Shown: positions 1-10,640, counted from the stretch's first letter. The stretch: DNA of 64,000 nucleotides from Symbiodinium natans (GCA_905221605.1 CAJNDS010002546.1:859044-923043); one strand, 5' to 3'. Numbers and translations are program-made. The notes: generated by a model not told the origin, from the sequence alone.

Positions 1-452
1 ATATATGTCCGCTGCTCGACCGAGGACAACGGAGGAACCACACGGGCCGCACACAGCAAGAAGGTTGTTAAGGCACAAAGCGTGCCTACTACAACTGCTG
101 GGAAGCTGTTGTTCAGGAACAGGATGTTCAGGTACTTCACCCAAAGCCTCGTGCGCCAACTGTGGGACCAGAACTCGTCCAGCTTTGTGGTCTCCCTGCT
201 TAAACGATGGAGTCCCAGCAGATCTCTCCGTCGCACCATGCAGGGTGCCAGTTGCAGGGCTCGATGGACTGGCAGCCCACGCACGTTCTCAGGTCTTGTG
301 GGCCTCATCTCGGCTAGAATCTGAATGAAAGCTTTCAGGGTGTCCTCCATGAAGGATGCCGTGTCCGTAGTTTTCTCGGACGAAGTCGCTTGGACGCTGG
401 GAAACTCTGAGGGTATGCTGAGGTCGGCCTCGAGGCTGTCTGTTGACATCAT
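1..452 (-). CDS. TIR-like SHSW multi-pass membrane protein, 5' part (runs off left edge)
   Basis: The minus strand is open from an ATG-ATG pair at 452-447 to the window edge, about 150 codons. Residues 1-60 are polar and probably cytosolic. Around residues 92-100 is LDEFWSHSWR, the same block as in the neighbouring gene at 2.3-4.7 kb, followed by a hydrophobic membrane segment near residues 113-136 (SFPAVVVGTLCALTTFLL). I read it as a paralogue of that neighbour. SHSW resembles the first strand of TIR-type domains. The rest of the domain lies outside the window. The start was chosen because the frame closes upstream and the N-terminal length matches the paralogue. The function is unknown; membrane signalling is an inference. 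Confidence 0.6.
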   Translation of the reverse strand, partial: MMSTDSLEADLSIPSEFPSVQATSSEKTTDTASFMEDTLKAFIQILAEMRPTRPENVRGLPVHRALQLAPCMVRRRDLLGLHRLSRETTKLDEFWSHSWRTRLWVKYLNILFLNNSFPAVVVGTLCALTTFLLCAARVVPPLSSVEQRTY

Positions 453-582
453 GGCAAGGAGAGCTCTTTCTTCGAATGAAGCGGGCCACGTTGTTTACAA
501 AGGCACCCGTGTAGCTTTTTTTTACCTATTGCTGTGCACTGCGCTGTTGTTGGGTACACTCAGTAAGTATCACTATGACTAC

Positions 583-807
583 CTCTTCGGCCGAGGCTTT
601 CGCGTAGCAAGCCGAAAGGAGCTTTCAGTGAGCTCAGCAAGGGCTTCGAAAGTGGAAGCCTCGGAATAGACAAACCACAAAGAGCGCCCCGGGTCTCCCA
701 GTGCTTCCTGGCTATCCTGACTCCACTTTACAAAACGTGTTGCTTCCGCCCGTTTAGCTGCACCAACAGCAGTCTGCACCCAGACAAAAAGAAGACGCAA
801 AGCATGT
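583..807 (-). CDS. Candidate internal exon, unrecognised
   Basis: The minus frame reads a protein-like stretch including LLFVWVQTAVGAAKRAEATR and SLWFVYSEASTFEALAEL. It is bounded by a CAG acceptor at 808-810 and by GAG|GTAGTC, a usable donor, at 583. It could be a 5' exon of the gene at the left edge or a separate gene. No domain is recognised. An overlapping minus frame (728-919) also looks partly coding, so the exact exon is uncertain. Confidence 0.35.
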
Positions 808-819
808 CTGCTGTTTCAC

Positions 820-1790
820 GGCTCTCGGCTAAAGCGTACATAAGTCTATCTACAGAAAAGAGTGAGTTGGCTGGCCTCAGAGTGAGGCCCCATTCGCCGC
901 GACTGCTGCAGCAAAGCAAGTGCGGACAGCCTAGCTTGGAGGGTCCGCGAAAGTCTTGAAAAGTTTAACTTCTCGGCACGCTCGCAGCTTACTGCGGAGC
1001 GTGGTAACTGTAGAGCATGGGCATGGCAATCTCTCTTGAAGTGGGAGAGGGTTTAACACACATCAGGTGGAAACACGCACCACCTAGCTCATGTAGAGCT
1101 TGCATCAGGAGAGAGAATACACTGCCGCACACTCACAGGTGCAGAACTGAATGCAGCACTCCATGCGCTTGAGGAAAACATTGCACATGCCCCATCGTAC
1201 GGCCACAACTCCCACAAGGCAAACAAGCATAGTCCCGAAGCTATCACGCTGGTACTCCTGGTGGTATAGATGTCCCTTTTTCTTCCCAGTTGAGGCTAGC
1301 CAGAGGCTAGAAGTGCAGTCCTTCAAAAAGTACGAACAGACCGAAGCATGCATTCAAAAACTCAAAGCGCTTCGCGAAAAGGAGGCAAGTGGCAACTATT
1401 AAGTTGTGGTGACACATGCTAGTCTCGTCCTTGTGCGGCAGATGACGACCTGTCCATTTCACTCAGTGACTGGGCAATCGAGTGGCGAGTGCCGAGTGAT
1501 GTCGGTGCAATGCATGCCATCGGGGCTCTGGGGGCTGGCATGAGAGTGAAGCTGGAGCATCGCCAAGAAACTGACACCAACACCAAAGACAGCAGGAAAA
1601 ACGCAATGGAGCCCACCAGCGGCTCGAAGGAACTCACGCACAAGCTTTGCCTGGCAGGTCGCTGGATGGGGCCGTGACTCTGAGATCTACTGTACGTACT
1701 CCCCTCAACCTCTATCACGACGTCATGATCCTAAATCCTTCGATTCCACATGAGCAATTGTTTTTCATTGTGTGGGCTCTTCTCATGGTA
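820..1790 (-). other. Weak membrane-protein-like frames, no firm gene
   Basis: Two minus frames contain hydrophobic stretches: SIAFFLLSLVLVSVSW within 1419-1718, and TMLVCLVGVVAVRWG within 1105-1353. They may be exons of another membrane protein of the left-edge family, but no splice chain or family motif joins them. Nothing else is visible in this stretch. Confidence 0.2.
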
Positions 1791-1798
1791 TTGACATC

Positions 1799-2310
1799 CT
1801 ACGCGGCCCTACGCGTGAACTCATGTTTAGTAGCCGCGCGGCCTACGCGCGGAGTGTGTTGTTGACGCGTGCCTACGCGGACCTACGCGGCAGGCAAAGC
1901 GCAAACGTATTGTTTGACTTGCTATATTGTGGCCACTGGCACATTCGGATTATTCAACCAAACTTTCTGCCCAACCCTGCCTGATCTTCTGCCCCACCAT
2001 GCTCACTTTTTTGCCCAACCCAACCCTGCCCGAATTGTGTGATGTTGACGGATGGGCTACGACGTTGAAAACGACACCTACGACTACGCGTGGGCTACGC
2101 GGAGCCTACGCCGCGCCTACGCGAAACTCCTACTTATATATGCAGTAATACGTATATGTATATTTCTGTATATTATATATATATATATATATATATAACA
2201 ATTGAGTCAACAACCTACGCGGACCTACGCGGACCTAGTATACGTAGACTTGCCTACGCGGACCCTACGCAGACCTACGCCGTGCAGACAAAATGCTACG
2301 CGGCCGACTT
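1799..2310. repeat. Clustered CCTACGCGG motif repeats around a TA microsatellite
   Basis: The 9-mer CCTACGCGG and near variants recur many times in two clusters (about 1799-1885 and 2078-2310), often as direct neighbours spaced 10-12 bp apart. A (TA)n run at about 2168-2197 lies between the parts of the second cluster. The motif contains two CpG-rich steps and is not seen elsewhere in the window. Confidence 0.75.
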
Positions 2311-2325
2311 TCAATGTTCGCGTCT

Positions 2326-4723
2326 CTATGTGGCCTTGCTTGTAGAAAAAAAACGCTGCTCACACAGGACCCTGGTTACAGGCGAGCGAACCAAAGCAAC
2401 AAATTGCGTTTGCGTAGCGCTATGAATCTTGAAGCAGCCGGGAAACAAGATGATGAACACAATGGCTACAGGAGCAACCGCAACGAGCACGGCGAGGTTG
2501 ATCAACTCATCGGCGAGGCAGCTGACACGAGGCCGGCGTGCGTAGTATGCAATGGCAAATAAGAAGTGATAGATGAGCCTAAGCAGGGGCCGGGGCATGC
2601 TGTTGCCTCGTTGGACTCAAGGCAAATAACGATGACAAGACATGAAACAAACAATCCAGACTCCAGCCAGATCACGGAAATATCAGTAACGAGTAGGTGG
2701 TGTTGATGACAGCTACGACAGCGCCTGCATACAACTCGCCCGCACGGAGACGTGCTGCTACCTGATCCACTTTCGCCCAGTGGGACGGGGACATGACGAG
2801 CACCACCCACAAGTACGAAAACGATGAGCTTCCCAATTGATCGGCCAAGGCTTTGGATGTTTCCGATCGTACACACTCTTCGAAAGTCTTCACCGACCCA
2901 AACCACTTGCGAATACAGATGGTCGTCCTGAGTCAACTTGGCAAACTCCACTTTAAAGCATGTCAAGCTGCAGAGCTTTTAACCTCAAAGGTGCCTTCTA
3001 TTGTTCGCAGCCGCAACCCTAAACCCTAAACCCTAAACCCTAAAACCCCCTAAACCCTAAAACCCCCTAAACCCTAAACCGTAAACCCTAAACCCTAAAC
3101 CCTAACCCTAAACCCTAAACCCTAAACCCTAAGACCCCCCAAACCCTAAACCCTAAACCCTAAACCCTAAACCCTAACACCCCCTAAACCCTAAACCCTA
3201 AACCCCAAAACGCCCTAAACCCTAAACCCTAAAACCCCCTAAACCCCTAAACCCGAAACCCTAAACCCTAGGGCCTACCAGGGTTGACGGTTGGAAGGGC
3301 TTGGGTTGACTAGTTGAGTCGTTTTACTTCTAAGATCAGTCAGGGATCACCTCCCGGTCGCAAATGATTGGCTGCGAGCTGTTGCTGCGGTGATTCACCG
3401 AACAGCAGTGCGACCTGGCAGATTGGATGAGCCGCTTGATTCGACCCAGAACCCCCTACATCGGATAGCCCTGGGTCTGGAAAGCCCAGCACTAGCCAAA
3501 ACAAGAAAACGAGAGGGAGAGAGGGAGGGAGAAAGAGAGAGAGCGAGAGAGAGACAGAGAGCATGCTTATGCAGAACTGCGGGACTTCGCTTGCGACAGC
3601 TCGAAGGTTGACAGCTGAGTCAGCATCGTCTCAACTGAGTTGAAGTAGCCGCGCACGGAATGGATTGCCAGGCGGCACCCCACACAGTAGGGCACCCCGA
3701 CGATGGCGACGGCTATCCAAGCGTCATGGTACGAACAGACCATTCCAGCCAGCTCCGCCGCAAAGGTGCCAGCAAATACGCAAGCTGAGCAAACTGCAAA
3801 GTACGTCGGTCGGATGCTCAGGTTGCCATGGCTGCCCGTCATGGCCTGGCACTTGAGGAACGCTGCGGCTTCGAACACGCACCAGAGTCTTTCTGCCCAA
3901 GTTTCCTGAACTGCTCTTGATGCTCTTGGACACCCTCCCCGTATCAATTAGGATGTCAGGTTCTTTCAGAAATCGATGCAACAAAACCAAGAAATGTATT
4001 CAAGGCCAGCTTAGCTTCGTCCCAGAACACATGGAGCGCAGCAGAATGCTTGAGGAAAGCGCCTATGCTGGCAAGTGCCGCGGTCTTCCTCCGCGGATCA
4101 TCTTGATGGATGCAGATCACGTCCAAAAACACTCTGGTACGGCAACGCCAGGTGATGCAGGTCACGACAGCGATGAATGTTCCACCAAGCAGTGCCCATG
4201 GACCAGTTGCATAGGATTCACGACCAACTTGAAGGTATGGCACACGCTCGAAGCCAGGGAGCACTCCCGTGATGAACAAAATGGTCATGCAGAGTGCTGC
4301 CAGGTTCCCAAAACAAATTGCCCACAGACCATTACTCAGCATAAGCATGGTTGCTATCTTGCGCCATGCGCTGCCATGCCAGGAGTGGGACCAGAACTGG
4401 TCGATCCTGGTCGTTTCGAAACTTCGGTCGTAGTTCCCTGAGCGGCGACCTCGCAAGGCTCTGCCCAAGCCACGCAAGGCCTTATGGCAATGTGTGGCTC
4501 GGATGATGTCAGGAGAAACCGCTTGTAAGCCAGCAACATACCGTGCCACCACATGCACCATGCCAGGCGTGTCATCGTCACTACTAGACTCTTCTGGAGT
4601 CTCCGCGTGCTCCTGCTGAATCGAGAGGTTGATGTCCATTTCTTCTTCTGTGAACATGTGTCCCTGCTTGTTCTCGGGCTGGCTGGGCTCTTTGCCATCT
4701 TCATCTAGGCCGGAGGTGTCCAT
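2326..4723 (-). CDS. TIR-like SHSW multi-pass membrane protein, five exons
   Basis: Five exons join in phase: 4723-4016, 3905-3586, 3414-3349, 2927-2691 and 2599-2326. Exon 1 (236 codons) has an acidic N-terminus, DQFWSHSWHGSAWRK at residues 108-122, two membrane segments near 126-155 and 177-193, then FLDVICIHQDD and a helix ending HVFWDE. Exon 2 continues TWAERLWCVFEAAAF and two more hydrophobic segments. Exon 3 gives a short CC...NH...ICDRE block. Exon 4 begins TICIRKWFGSVKTFEE. Exon 5 has a last membrane helix (LAVLVAVAPVAIVFIILF). SHSW, CIHQ and RLWCxFE together resemble a TIR-type fold with WCxxE placed like the catalytic glutamate of TIR NADases; that enzymatic role is inference. Intron 1 needs a GC or GA donor and intron 3 a GA donor. 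Exon 4 could instead end at 2676, also in phase. The 3' end is uncertain. Confidence 0.72.
3006..3271. repeat. Telomere-type CCCTAAA tract inside an intron
   Basis: About 260 bp of CCCTAAA with variants (CCCCCTAAA, CCCTAACCC). It lies within intron 3 (3348-2928) of the five-exon membrane gene, starting about 80 nt after the donor. On the coding strand it reads TTTAGGG. Confidence 0.95.
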
Positions 4724-5004
4724 GCTCGATGCAGTGGATGAACCCTCGCGTTAAACAACAACCTGCTATGCTCCATACAGCTTGAACAGTGCGACAGTGA
4801 CTGTACAATACCGTACAGTAGCTCAGTAGCTGGTTTATGACGCTTGTGGCCAGATGTCTGCGTCTTGCTCTGATTCGCCTGTTGGGCTTCTGAACCGGAG
4901 CGGCCTCAGGCATCAGAGGCGGCGGGTTGCCGGGGGGGGCAGGCACCTGCAACTCCGCAACCCCGCACACTCAAGCCCCCTACGTGACAGCACCGGCTCC
5001 CTTT

Positions 5005-6205
5005 TTACCAGAGAAATGCGTTTTTCACCTCCTCTGCCAGGTGCAACTGTGCCTGGGCGAAGCCTGGCGGAGCTGCTGCTCTGAAAACCCTGCGCTCCGC
5101 AACTGCTGGGCTCTGAGCTCCGCTAAGCCGGCTCTTCGGAGTAAGGCAGCAGAAGGGCCTTTTGAAGTTCAGGCTGAAGCCTGCTTCGTGCAGCTGCTTC
5201 GTTGTGAAGCCTGCTGTCACTAAGTCCGTGATCTCGAAGCCCGCTTGCCGCAGCTGTGCGGCACTGAAGGCTGTCTGTCGGAGGTGCTTCGCCGTGAAGC
5301 CTGCTCGCCACAGCTGCCTGGCAGCCAGGATAGCCGTTTCTTCCTCGGTTAGGTCAAGACTCGCTCGAAGAGCTGCAGCGGGGAAGCTCTGCTCTAGTTG
5401 CATCAGGCTGGCTCCGGCCTCATGAAGCTGGCTGATGGTGAAACCTGCTTGCACCAGGTCGTCCAGACTGATCCCAGGATAGTAGCGGAGATCAGGCAGG
5501 GTGAAGCCTGCTTGGTACAACTCTTCTGCGCCGTGTTCTGCTTTGAGCAGCTCACCCATACAGCCTGTGCCTTCAAGTTCCGCCATCTGAGCTGTAGTCG
5601 TGTCCTCCGTAAGCTGCACGGAAGAAGGCGGCGTCTCCTGAAGGACTCCCATGAAAGCCCCATCCTCCGACTGGTCCAGGTTTTGGTACCGAGACTGGCA
5701 GGCAGCTTCCTTAGTTGCTGCGAGTTCGCCACAAGAGAAATCATAGCCAAGATCAGTGAGCTCGAGGCTGAAGTCTGCTTCTGGAAGCTCCTCGGCACTT
5801 CGGCATCTTTGTCGGCGATGATCTGCAGTGAAACCTGCGGAGCTGGAGCTCCTCCAGCTCCAGTCGCTCCTGAGTTGTAAGAGGGAGCCCTGCTCGCCGG
5901 AGGTGCGCTGCAGCGAAGCCCGCCTGCAGAAGCTCCGATATACAGAAGCCGGCTCGGTGTAGCTGCACAGCCGTATATCCTGCTTCTGAAAAATCTGCAA
6001 GGGTGAATCCGGCCTCTAAGAGATCCGTCATCTCAAGCCCAATGTCACGCAAGTCAACTAAGGAAAAGCCTGCCTCCCGGAACTGCACAGCCGCGAAGCC
6101 TACTTCCCTCAGGTGCACGAGGGCCTCAGTGAAGCTCTGTCTCGCCACTTGGAGGCGTTTTGCAAGGACCCACAAGGGCTGCCCCAACTCATCATCTCTG
6201 TCCAT
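5005..6205 (-). CDS. AGF-repeat (pentapeptide-like) protein, frame broken
   Basis: Two overlapping minus frames (6205-5753 and 6000-5005) encode one repeat protein. The unit is about 10 residues, AGFxxxxLRE (for example EAGFTLADFSEAGYTAVQLH), which is two degenerate pentapeptides (AGFxx + xxLxx); such chains can form right-handed beta-helices. Roughly eight units lie in the first frame. The second frame has a divergent acidic middle and about eight more units ending near EAGFSLNF, then a Pro/Ala-rich tail and stop TAA at 5005. The frame must change at about 5838-5850, where LELEELQL in one frame meets AGFTAD in the other; a one-base indel restores the repeat. No splice pair fits there, so this is a pseudogene, a sequencing error or a very short intron. 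The role is unknown; binding or scaffolding is possible. Confidence 0.62.
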
Positions 6206-6263
6206 GACTATCAGTGGCTAAGGGCAGTTCCCACTAGCTTTGTAGCAGGCAAGAAAAGCTGGG

Positions 6264-6322
6264 GTAGCTGTCCGGCACAGTCTGCCACCTTTACAAGGTG
6301 GCAGGCTGTTCCGGACAGCTAC
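6264..6322. repeat. 59-bp near-perfect hairpin upstream of the AGF gene
   Basis: GTAGCTGTCCGG-ACAG-CTGCCACCTT is followed by a 3-nt loop and its reverse complement. About 26 of 28 arm positions pair, with two single mismatches. It lies 59 bp upstream of the first ATG of the AGF-repeat gene. It could be a palindromic mobile remnant, a small-RNA precursor or a regulatory stem. Confidence 0.8.
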
Positions 6323-6384
6323 TTGAGCCGGCGAAAGGAATGCTGCGCAAAGTCTGGAAAACGCCGACAACTCAAGTGCAAGGT

Positions 6385-6830
6385 ATTGCTACAGTAATTA
6401 TATTACTACAGTATTGCTAGAGTAGTACTCTAGTATTAGTCTATTTTCTGTTTACACTATTGCTATAGTACTACTATAGTACCAGTATAGATTCGAAGTC
6501 ATCTGCGTCGGCTTCGAGTCGACAGTTGCATTTCGAGTTGGGGGGGGTTCGGGTTTAAGGCTGTAGGCTTGCGATTCCGGCTGGATTAGCGCTTCAACAA
6601 AACTATTTCAGCATACTTACATTGCGTTCCTGGGCCCTAAGGCAAACCTGAAAAACGTAGTCGTCGTCGTAGTAGTGGTGGTGGCGGTGGTAGTAGTAGG
6701 AGTAGAAGTAGGATTGGAAGTAGAAGTAGAAGTAGAAGTGGAGGTAGAAGACGTCGAAGAAGTAGTAGAAGTAGTAGAAGTAGTAGAAGAAGTAGTAGTA
6801 GTAGCAGCAGTAGCAGTACAGACACCGAAG
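6385..6830. repeat. Short-period tracts: TACTA/TAGTA and GTA/GAA trinucleotides
   Basis: At 6385-6485 the bases alternate as repeated TACTA, TAGTA and ATTGCT words. At 6655-6810 there is an imperfect trinucleotide run (GTC, GTA, GTG, GAA). The long open frames across the second tract encode only homopolymeric Val, Ser, Thr or Leu runs and are not genes. The rest of 6325-7214 shows no gene. Confidence 0.8.
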
Positions 6831-7214
6831 GCGACCGCCTCCCCCCTCCGCCACATATTTATACACACTCACTCTCCCGTATGGAGCCGCAAAGCAAAAA
6901 CCATTCGGAGTCCTGCATTTGGCCGTAGCAGCTGCAGATCTTCCGAGAAATCATGTGACCTACGCCTCGCAACTTCCAGGGAAGTTGGGTTCCGAGTGGA
7001 AGCGCGCCAGATCACACCAGCTAGACCCCAAACCCCGACCTCCAAACCGGCTGTTCGGAGTGGCAGAGGCGGTATCAGGGTGGCTGTCTCTTGCGCTGCA
7101 AGACCAGTGGCACTTGAGCTGGCGCAGAGAATTCGGATTAAGGGGTTTAGGGTTGGGGTTTATGGGGAGCCAACTTGCTTTAAAAGTGCCGTTGGTTGAG
7201 TTGAAAACAACGCC

Positions 7215-8648
7215 TCAGCAGCACGGCAGACACCATCGGAGCCAACTTGAACGACGCGTGCGCAAGTCCTCTTGGATCTTCAGGTGCCGCCCGTTCTCAA
7301 CAAAGTCCTTCATGTAGGCCTTCACGAAATCCACGAGCTCAGCAGGTCCATCCTCCTTCTCCATGGCAAGGCCCACCTCCCGAGCCTTCTCGCGGATGCC
7401 CGGCGTCTGCCGGCACTTCTGGATGGCCTCGGCAATTTCCTCAGGAGCCAGGCTGTGCATGACCTTCATCCCCACACCGATGCCACTCTGATTCACCATG
7501 TCTGCCTGCTCGAACTGGTCAAAGGACAATGGCAAGACGATGGTAGGCACGCCTGACCTCGCAGAGGCGTTCGTTGTGCCGGCGCCTCCATGGTGTACGA
7601 TGGCGCAGCACCGTGGGAACAGCAAACCGTGGGGTGCAAACTTCATGAAGAGGATGTTGTCTTTGCAGAAGCTGCGGAGTTCCTCGGCATCCGGCTCGCC
7701 ATCCACGAGGTCCAAGGACATCTCAGACCAAGCTGCGCAGAGGATACCGCGAAGCCCCGCCACCTTGAGAGCACGGAGGCTCAGCAGGGTCATGAATTTC
7801 GAGTTCTTGCAGATCATCGAGCCGTAGCCGAAGAACACCGGCGCATCACCTTGGGCAAGGAAAGCCTCCATGCCAGCAACTTGCTCCGAGCCGAACTCCG
7901 GACCCACTTGCAGGGAGGCCGGGGGCATCATCGGTCCTACCCGAATGTTGTTGTCGTTGAAGTCCGGGGGAAAATCACCGTGGAGAGAGCGACTCTCGGC
8001 AATGAGGCTGCGGTACGCGGCCCTGTAGCTCAAGAGATCAAACAACTCGTCCAGGGACATTAAGACCTCTCCGGCGGGCCTCTTGAAGTGCTCCTCATAG
8101 AATGGACCGTCTTTCTTCCTGGCCGCCCGCAAAAGCAAGCCGTGCAACACCTTCCACGCCAGGAGGTTCAGAAAGTTGCTCTTCATCTTCGGGAACCCGA
8201 AGGGTGTGGCGTAGCGGCTTGGCCGCCAGCGCTGGACCTGGAAAGACAGGATGGGGATCTGCATCTGGCGCGCCATGGGCGGCAGGCTCATGAGCGTCAG
8301 CCCTGCTGACAGTATCAGGTGAGGCTGGTAGTCCTTCAGCAATTGGTACCACTTCTCCAGCTCTTCCCGACGTCGACCCTTGGAGAAGATTTCCTCCTGC
8401 ACTTTCAGGATCTTCGGAATGCTCTGCTCGGTCATGGCCTCGATGAACGCGTCGCTCGTGACCATCTCCCGGCCGCTCATGCGGGTGGCGCAGAAGGGCA
8501 CGCTGAAGGCCTCCGCCAGGCTGGCCGTGTCCACGTTGCCGGCGGTCATGACCTCAAAGCCTGCCTCCTGGAGCGCGTGGGCAGCCACCATGTAGGGCTG
8601 GGCGTCCCCGCGCGTGCCAGCGAAGGTGATGAGGATTCGCTGGGCCAT
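7215..8648 (-). CDS. Glycosyltransferase family 1/28, sterol or UDP-sugar type
   Basis: An uninterrupted 477-codon frame. The N-terminus RILITFAGTRGDAQPYMVAA is the GTRGDxQP motif of sterol 3-beta-glucosyltransferase and related GT-B enzymes. The C-terminal domain has HHGGAGTTNA near residue 352, followed by GVPTIVLPLSFDQFEQAD, the nucleotide-sugar-binding signature (HHGGxGT, then PxxxDQ). Established family knowledge: these enzymes move a sugar, usually glucose from UDP-glucose, to a sterol or other lipophilic acceptor. The acceptor cannot be read from sequence. Length fits a stand-alone catalytic core without PH or GRAM domains. No signal peptide is evident; the last residues (WLRWCLPCC) are Cys/Trp-rich and could be lipid-modified, which is inference. 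It is the only long intronless gene in the window, compatible with a retroposed or transferred origin. Confidence 0.9.
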   Translation of the reverse strand: MAQRILITFAGTRGDAQPYMVAAHALQEAGFEVMTAGNVDTASLAEAFSVPFCATRMSGREMVTSDAFIEAMTEQSIPKILKVQEEIFSKGRRREELEKWYQLLKDYQPHLILSAGLTLMSLPPMARQMQIPILSFQVQRWRPSRYATPFGFPKMKSNFLNLLAWKVLHGLLLRAARKKDGPFYEEHFKRPAGEVLMSLDELFDLLSYRAAYRSLIAESRSLHGDFPPDFNDNNIRVGPMMPPASLQVGPEFGSEQVAGMEAFLAQGDAPVFFGYGSMICKNSKFMTLLSLRALKVAGLRGILCAAWSEMSLDLVDGEPDAEELRSFCKDNILFMKFAPHGLLFPRCCAIVHHGGAGTTNASARSGVPTIVLPLSFDQFEQADMVNQSGIGVGMKVMHSLAPEEIAEAIQKCRQTPGIREKAREVGLAMEKEDGPAELVDFVKAYMKDFVENGRHLKIQEDLRTRRSSWLRWCLPCC

Positions 8649-10640
8649 GGCTTCCGTGGGTTGATTGGAGGTGGAGCTCTTGGAATTTAAAAACCTGCCG
8701 TTTTAGGACCCTGGCGTTTCTGGGTTTAGGTTCAGAGCTGCTATGCAGGTCCAAGGGCTGACTCCTACAACTCGAAGACGCTTTTGGCTTGAAATATGGA
8801 GTGCGTCCCATCTGCAACAAATAGTGTTCGGTTGTCATCCATATCCTCGATAAACCTCAGACACATCTTCCTTTTTCCCGGGAAGCCCTAAACTTCTTCG
8901 CCAGCCAGATTCGCTGTAAACCGGCATGCAAGTGGCAGTAGACAGAAGCTTGTCTACTTAAGTAGATTTAGCAGCGGGGATTCATGGCTGCAAAGCTGGC
9001 AAATAAGCTGCAATGATGGAAGTCTGAAGCGAGGCATCGAGCTTGGAGCGCCCCCGATGACTATTGCAACTTTAACTGCACGAGCACGCCAGTGTACGCT
9101 GCCACATGTTCCTGAACTCAGCCGATCTTACAGGAACTTAAGCTCCCTGCTCCCTTGCTGAACCGGTCAAAACAGTCGAACGCTGGAACGATGTGGGCAG
9201 AGCCGGGTCCGTATGTACAGGTGCATTTACACCGGCAAGGTGAATGGACATGGTGGTTGAGGCTGCAAAACATCTATTCAAGCCAATGATGGAATGAACC
9301 CGAACTCTTACCACACAAATCCACTTATTCTTCGAGGCCACTTTGTCACCCTCGCTGCATTCAGCAAGGGAAGTAGATCATGTCGGTGGAAGCTTCGTCC
9401 TGCTCTAATTTGTGGGTTCGGGGTTTTGCCACCTGCCTAGCAGCCTCGCACAACAACACAGAGTTGCAAAACTGAGTCAGCCTGGAGACCCTCCGGACAG
9501 TGTCACGTTGACTTTCGTGCCTCTTGAAAGTACCCGTCAGATCACCGGAGTGTTCAGCACTACCGCAAGAAATATGTAGCCCCCGACTACCAGAGTGCCC
9601 GAGTGCAACTGACCTCGAGATCGGCCGCCGGAAGTTTTCGGGCCCTTGAACTACGGGGCATCTCGACGCTAGAAGCTGGGGATATGTTTGGAAAGGGCAG
9701 CGAGTCCAGCGAGACCTGGTCACCATCAAATTAAACCCCCGACCTCCTCGCTATGTAATTGGCTCCTCTAGCCGAACTCAATGTGAGAAGAGAGAAGAGC
9801 GTGGTTGGGACATTGCGAACTGCTTCAAATTCGACCGGGTCGATCCAGTACAGACCTTCCTCCCGCAGCCTTCAACACACTTCGCCTTCACATATCCGGA
9901 ATCGATGGGATCAGGACTTGTTAGGTGCTACTGGCTGTATTTTCAAACCTAAAACCAAACCCCGACCACGTCTACCTTTGTTTGTCACGTTTTTGAGGTC
10001 TGCACATTCCGGGAGGGGGGCAGGGGGGGGGGGGCAGGAAAAAACCGGAAGGGCATGCGCACAGCACCGTAGTTTCTGGCGAGGTTTTCTGGATCGGCGG
10101 TACCTCCTTGATCCACGCTTGAGAGCTTTGTGGGGGCTTCCGAAATTACGTAGGAGGTACCTTATTGGGGTCCTGATTCTAAGTGGATCCTACATTTGGG
10201 ATCCATCTTGGGGGTCCCCCATCTTCGTAAACCCGCATATCCTTGTTCATTCGAGACTCCAACAGCACTTCAGTCCTCGAGCCGAAATCGCACGGACTGC
10301 GAACCCACGAGCTGCTCTCCATCATGATCCAACGACGCCTGCATGGAAGCATCATCTTTTGTATTTGGGGGGGGGGGGGTTTCCGAAGATGGTAGGTGGG
10401 TTACCACCCCTTTTTGGGAGGATTTGGGGTCTTGTGTGGCCTTATGTACTACGCAAGTAGCATCTTTGGATATGATGGGGAGACCCCAGTCTGGATGTAA
10501 ACACGAAGCTTCCAGGCCCGAAAGCCCGGAGCTGAAGACCAGGAATGTTCATGGTTCCGGCTTGAAGCAGCAATTAGTCAAGGTTCTTAAGGCATTGAGT
10601 CGAAAGCTAAGAAAGAGCACTGCGCTTGCACCATGGCACC
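8649..10640. other. No firm gene; two doubtful frames
   Basis: The first 200 bp upstream of the glycosyltransferase are probably its 5' flank; no TATA-like element stands out. A minus frame at 9729-9361 (123 codons) is weakly protein-like. The plus frame 9759-10460 crosses G-runs at about 10015-10035 and 10367-10380 and looks accidental. Nothing else is seen. Confidence 0.3.

Noticed and set aside
9759-10460. 233-codon plus-strand open frame
   Set aside because: It crosses two long G-runs and reads as low-complexity Pro/Arg/Gly sequence; likely chance.
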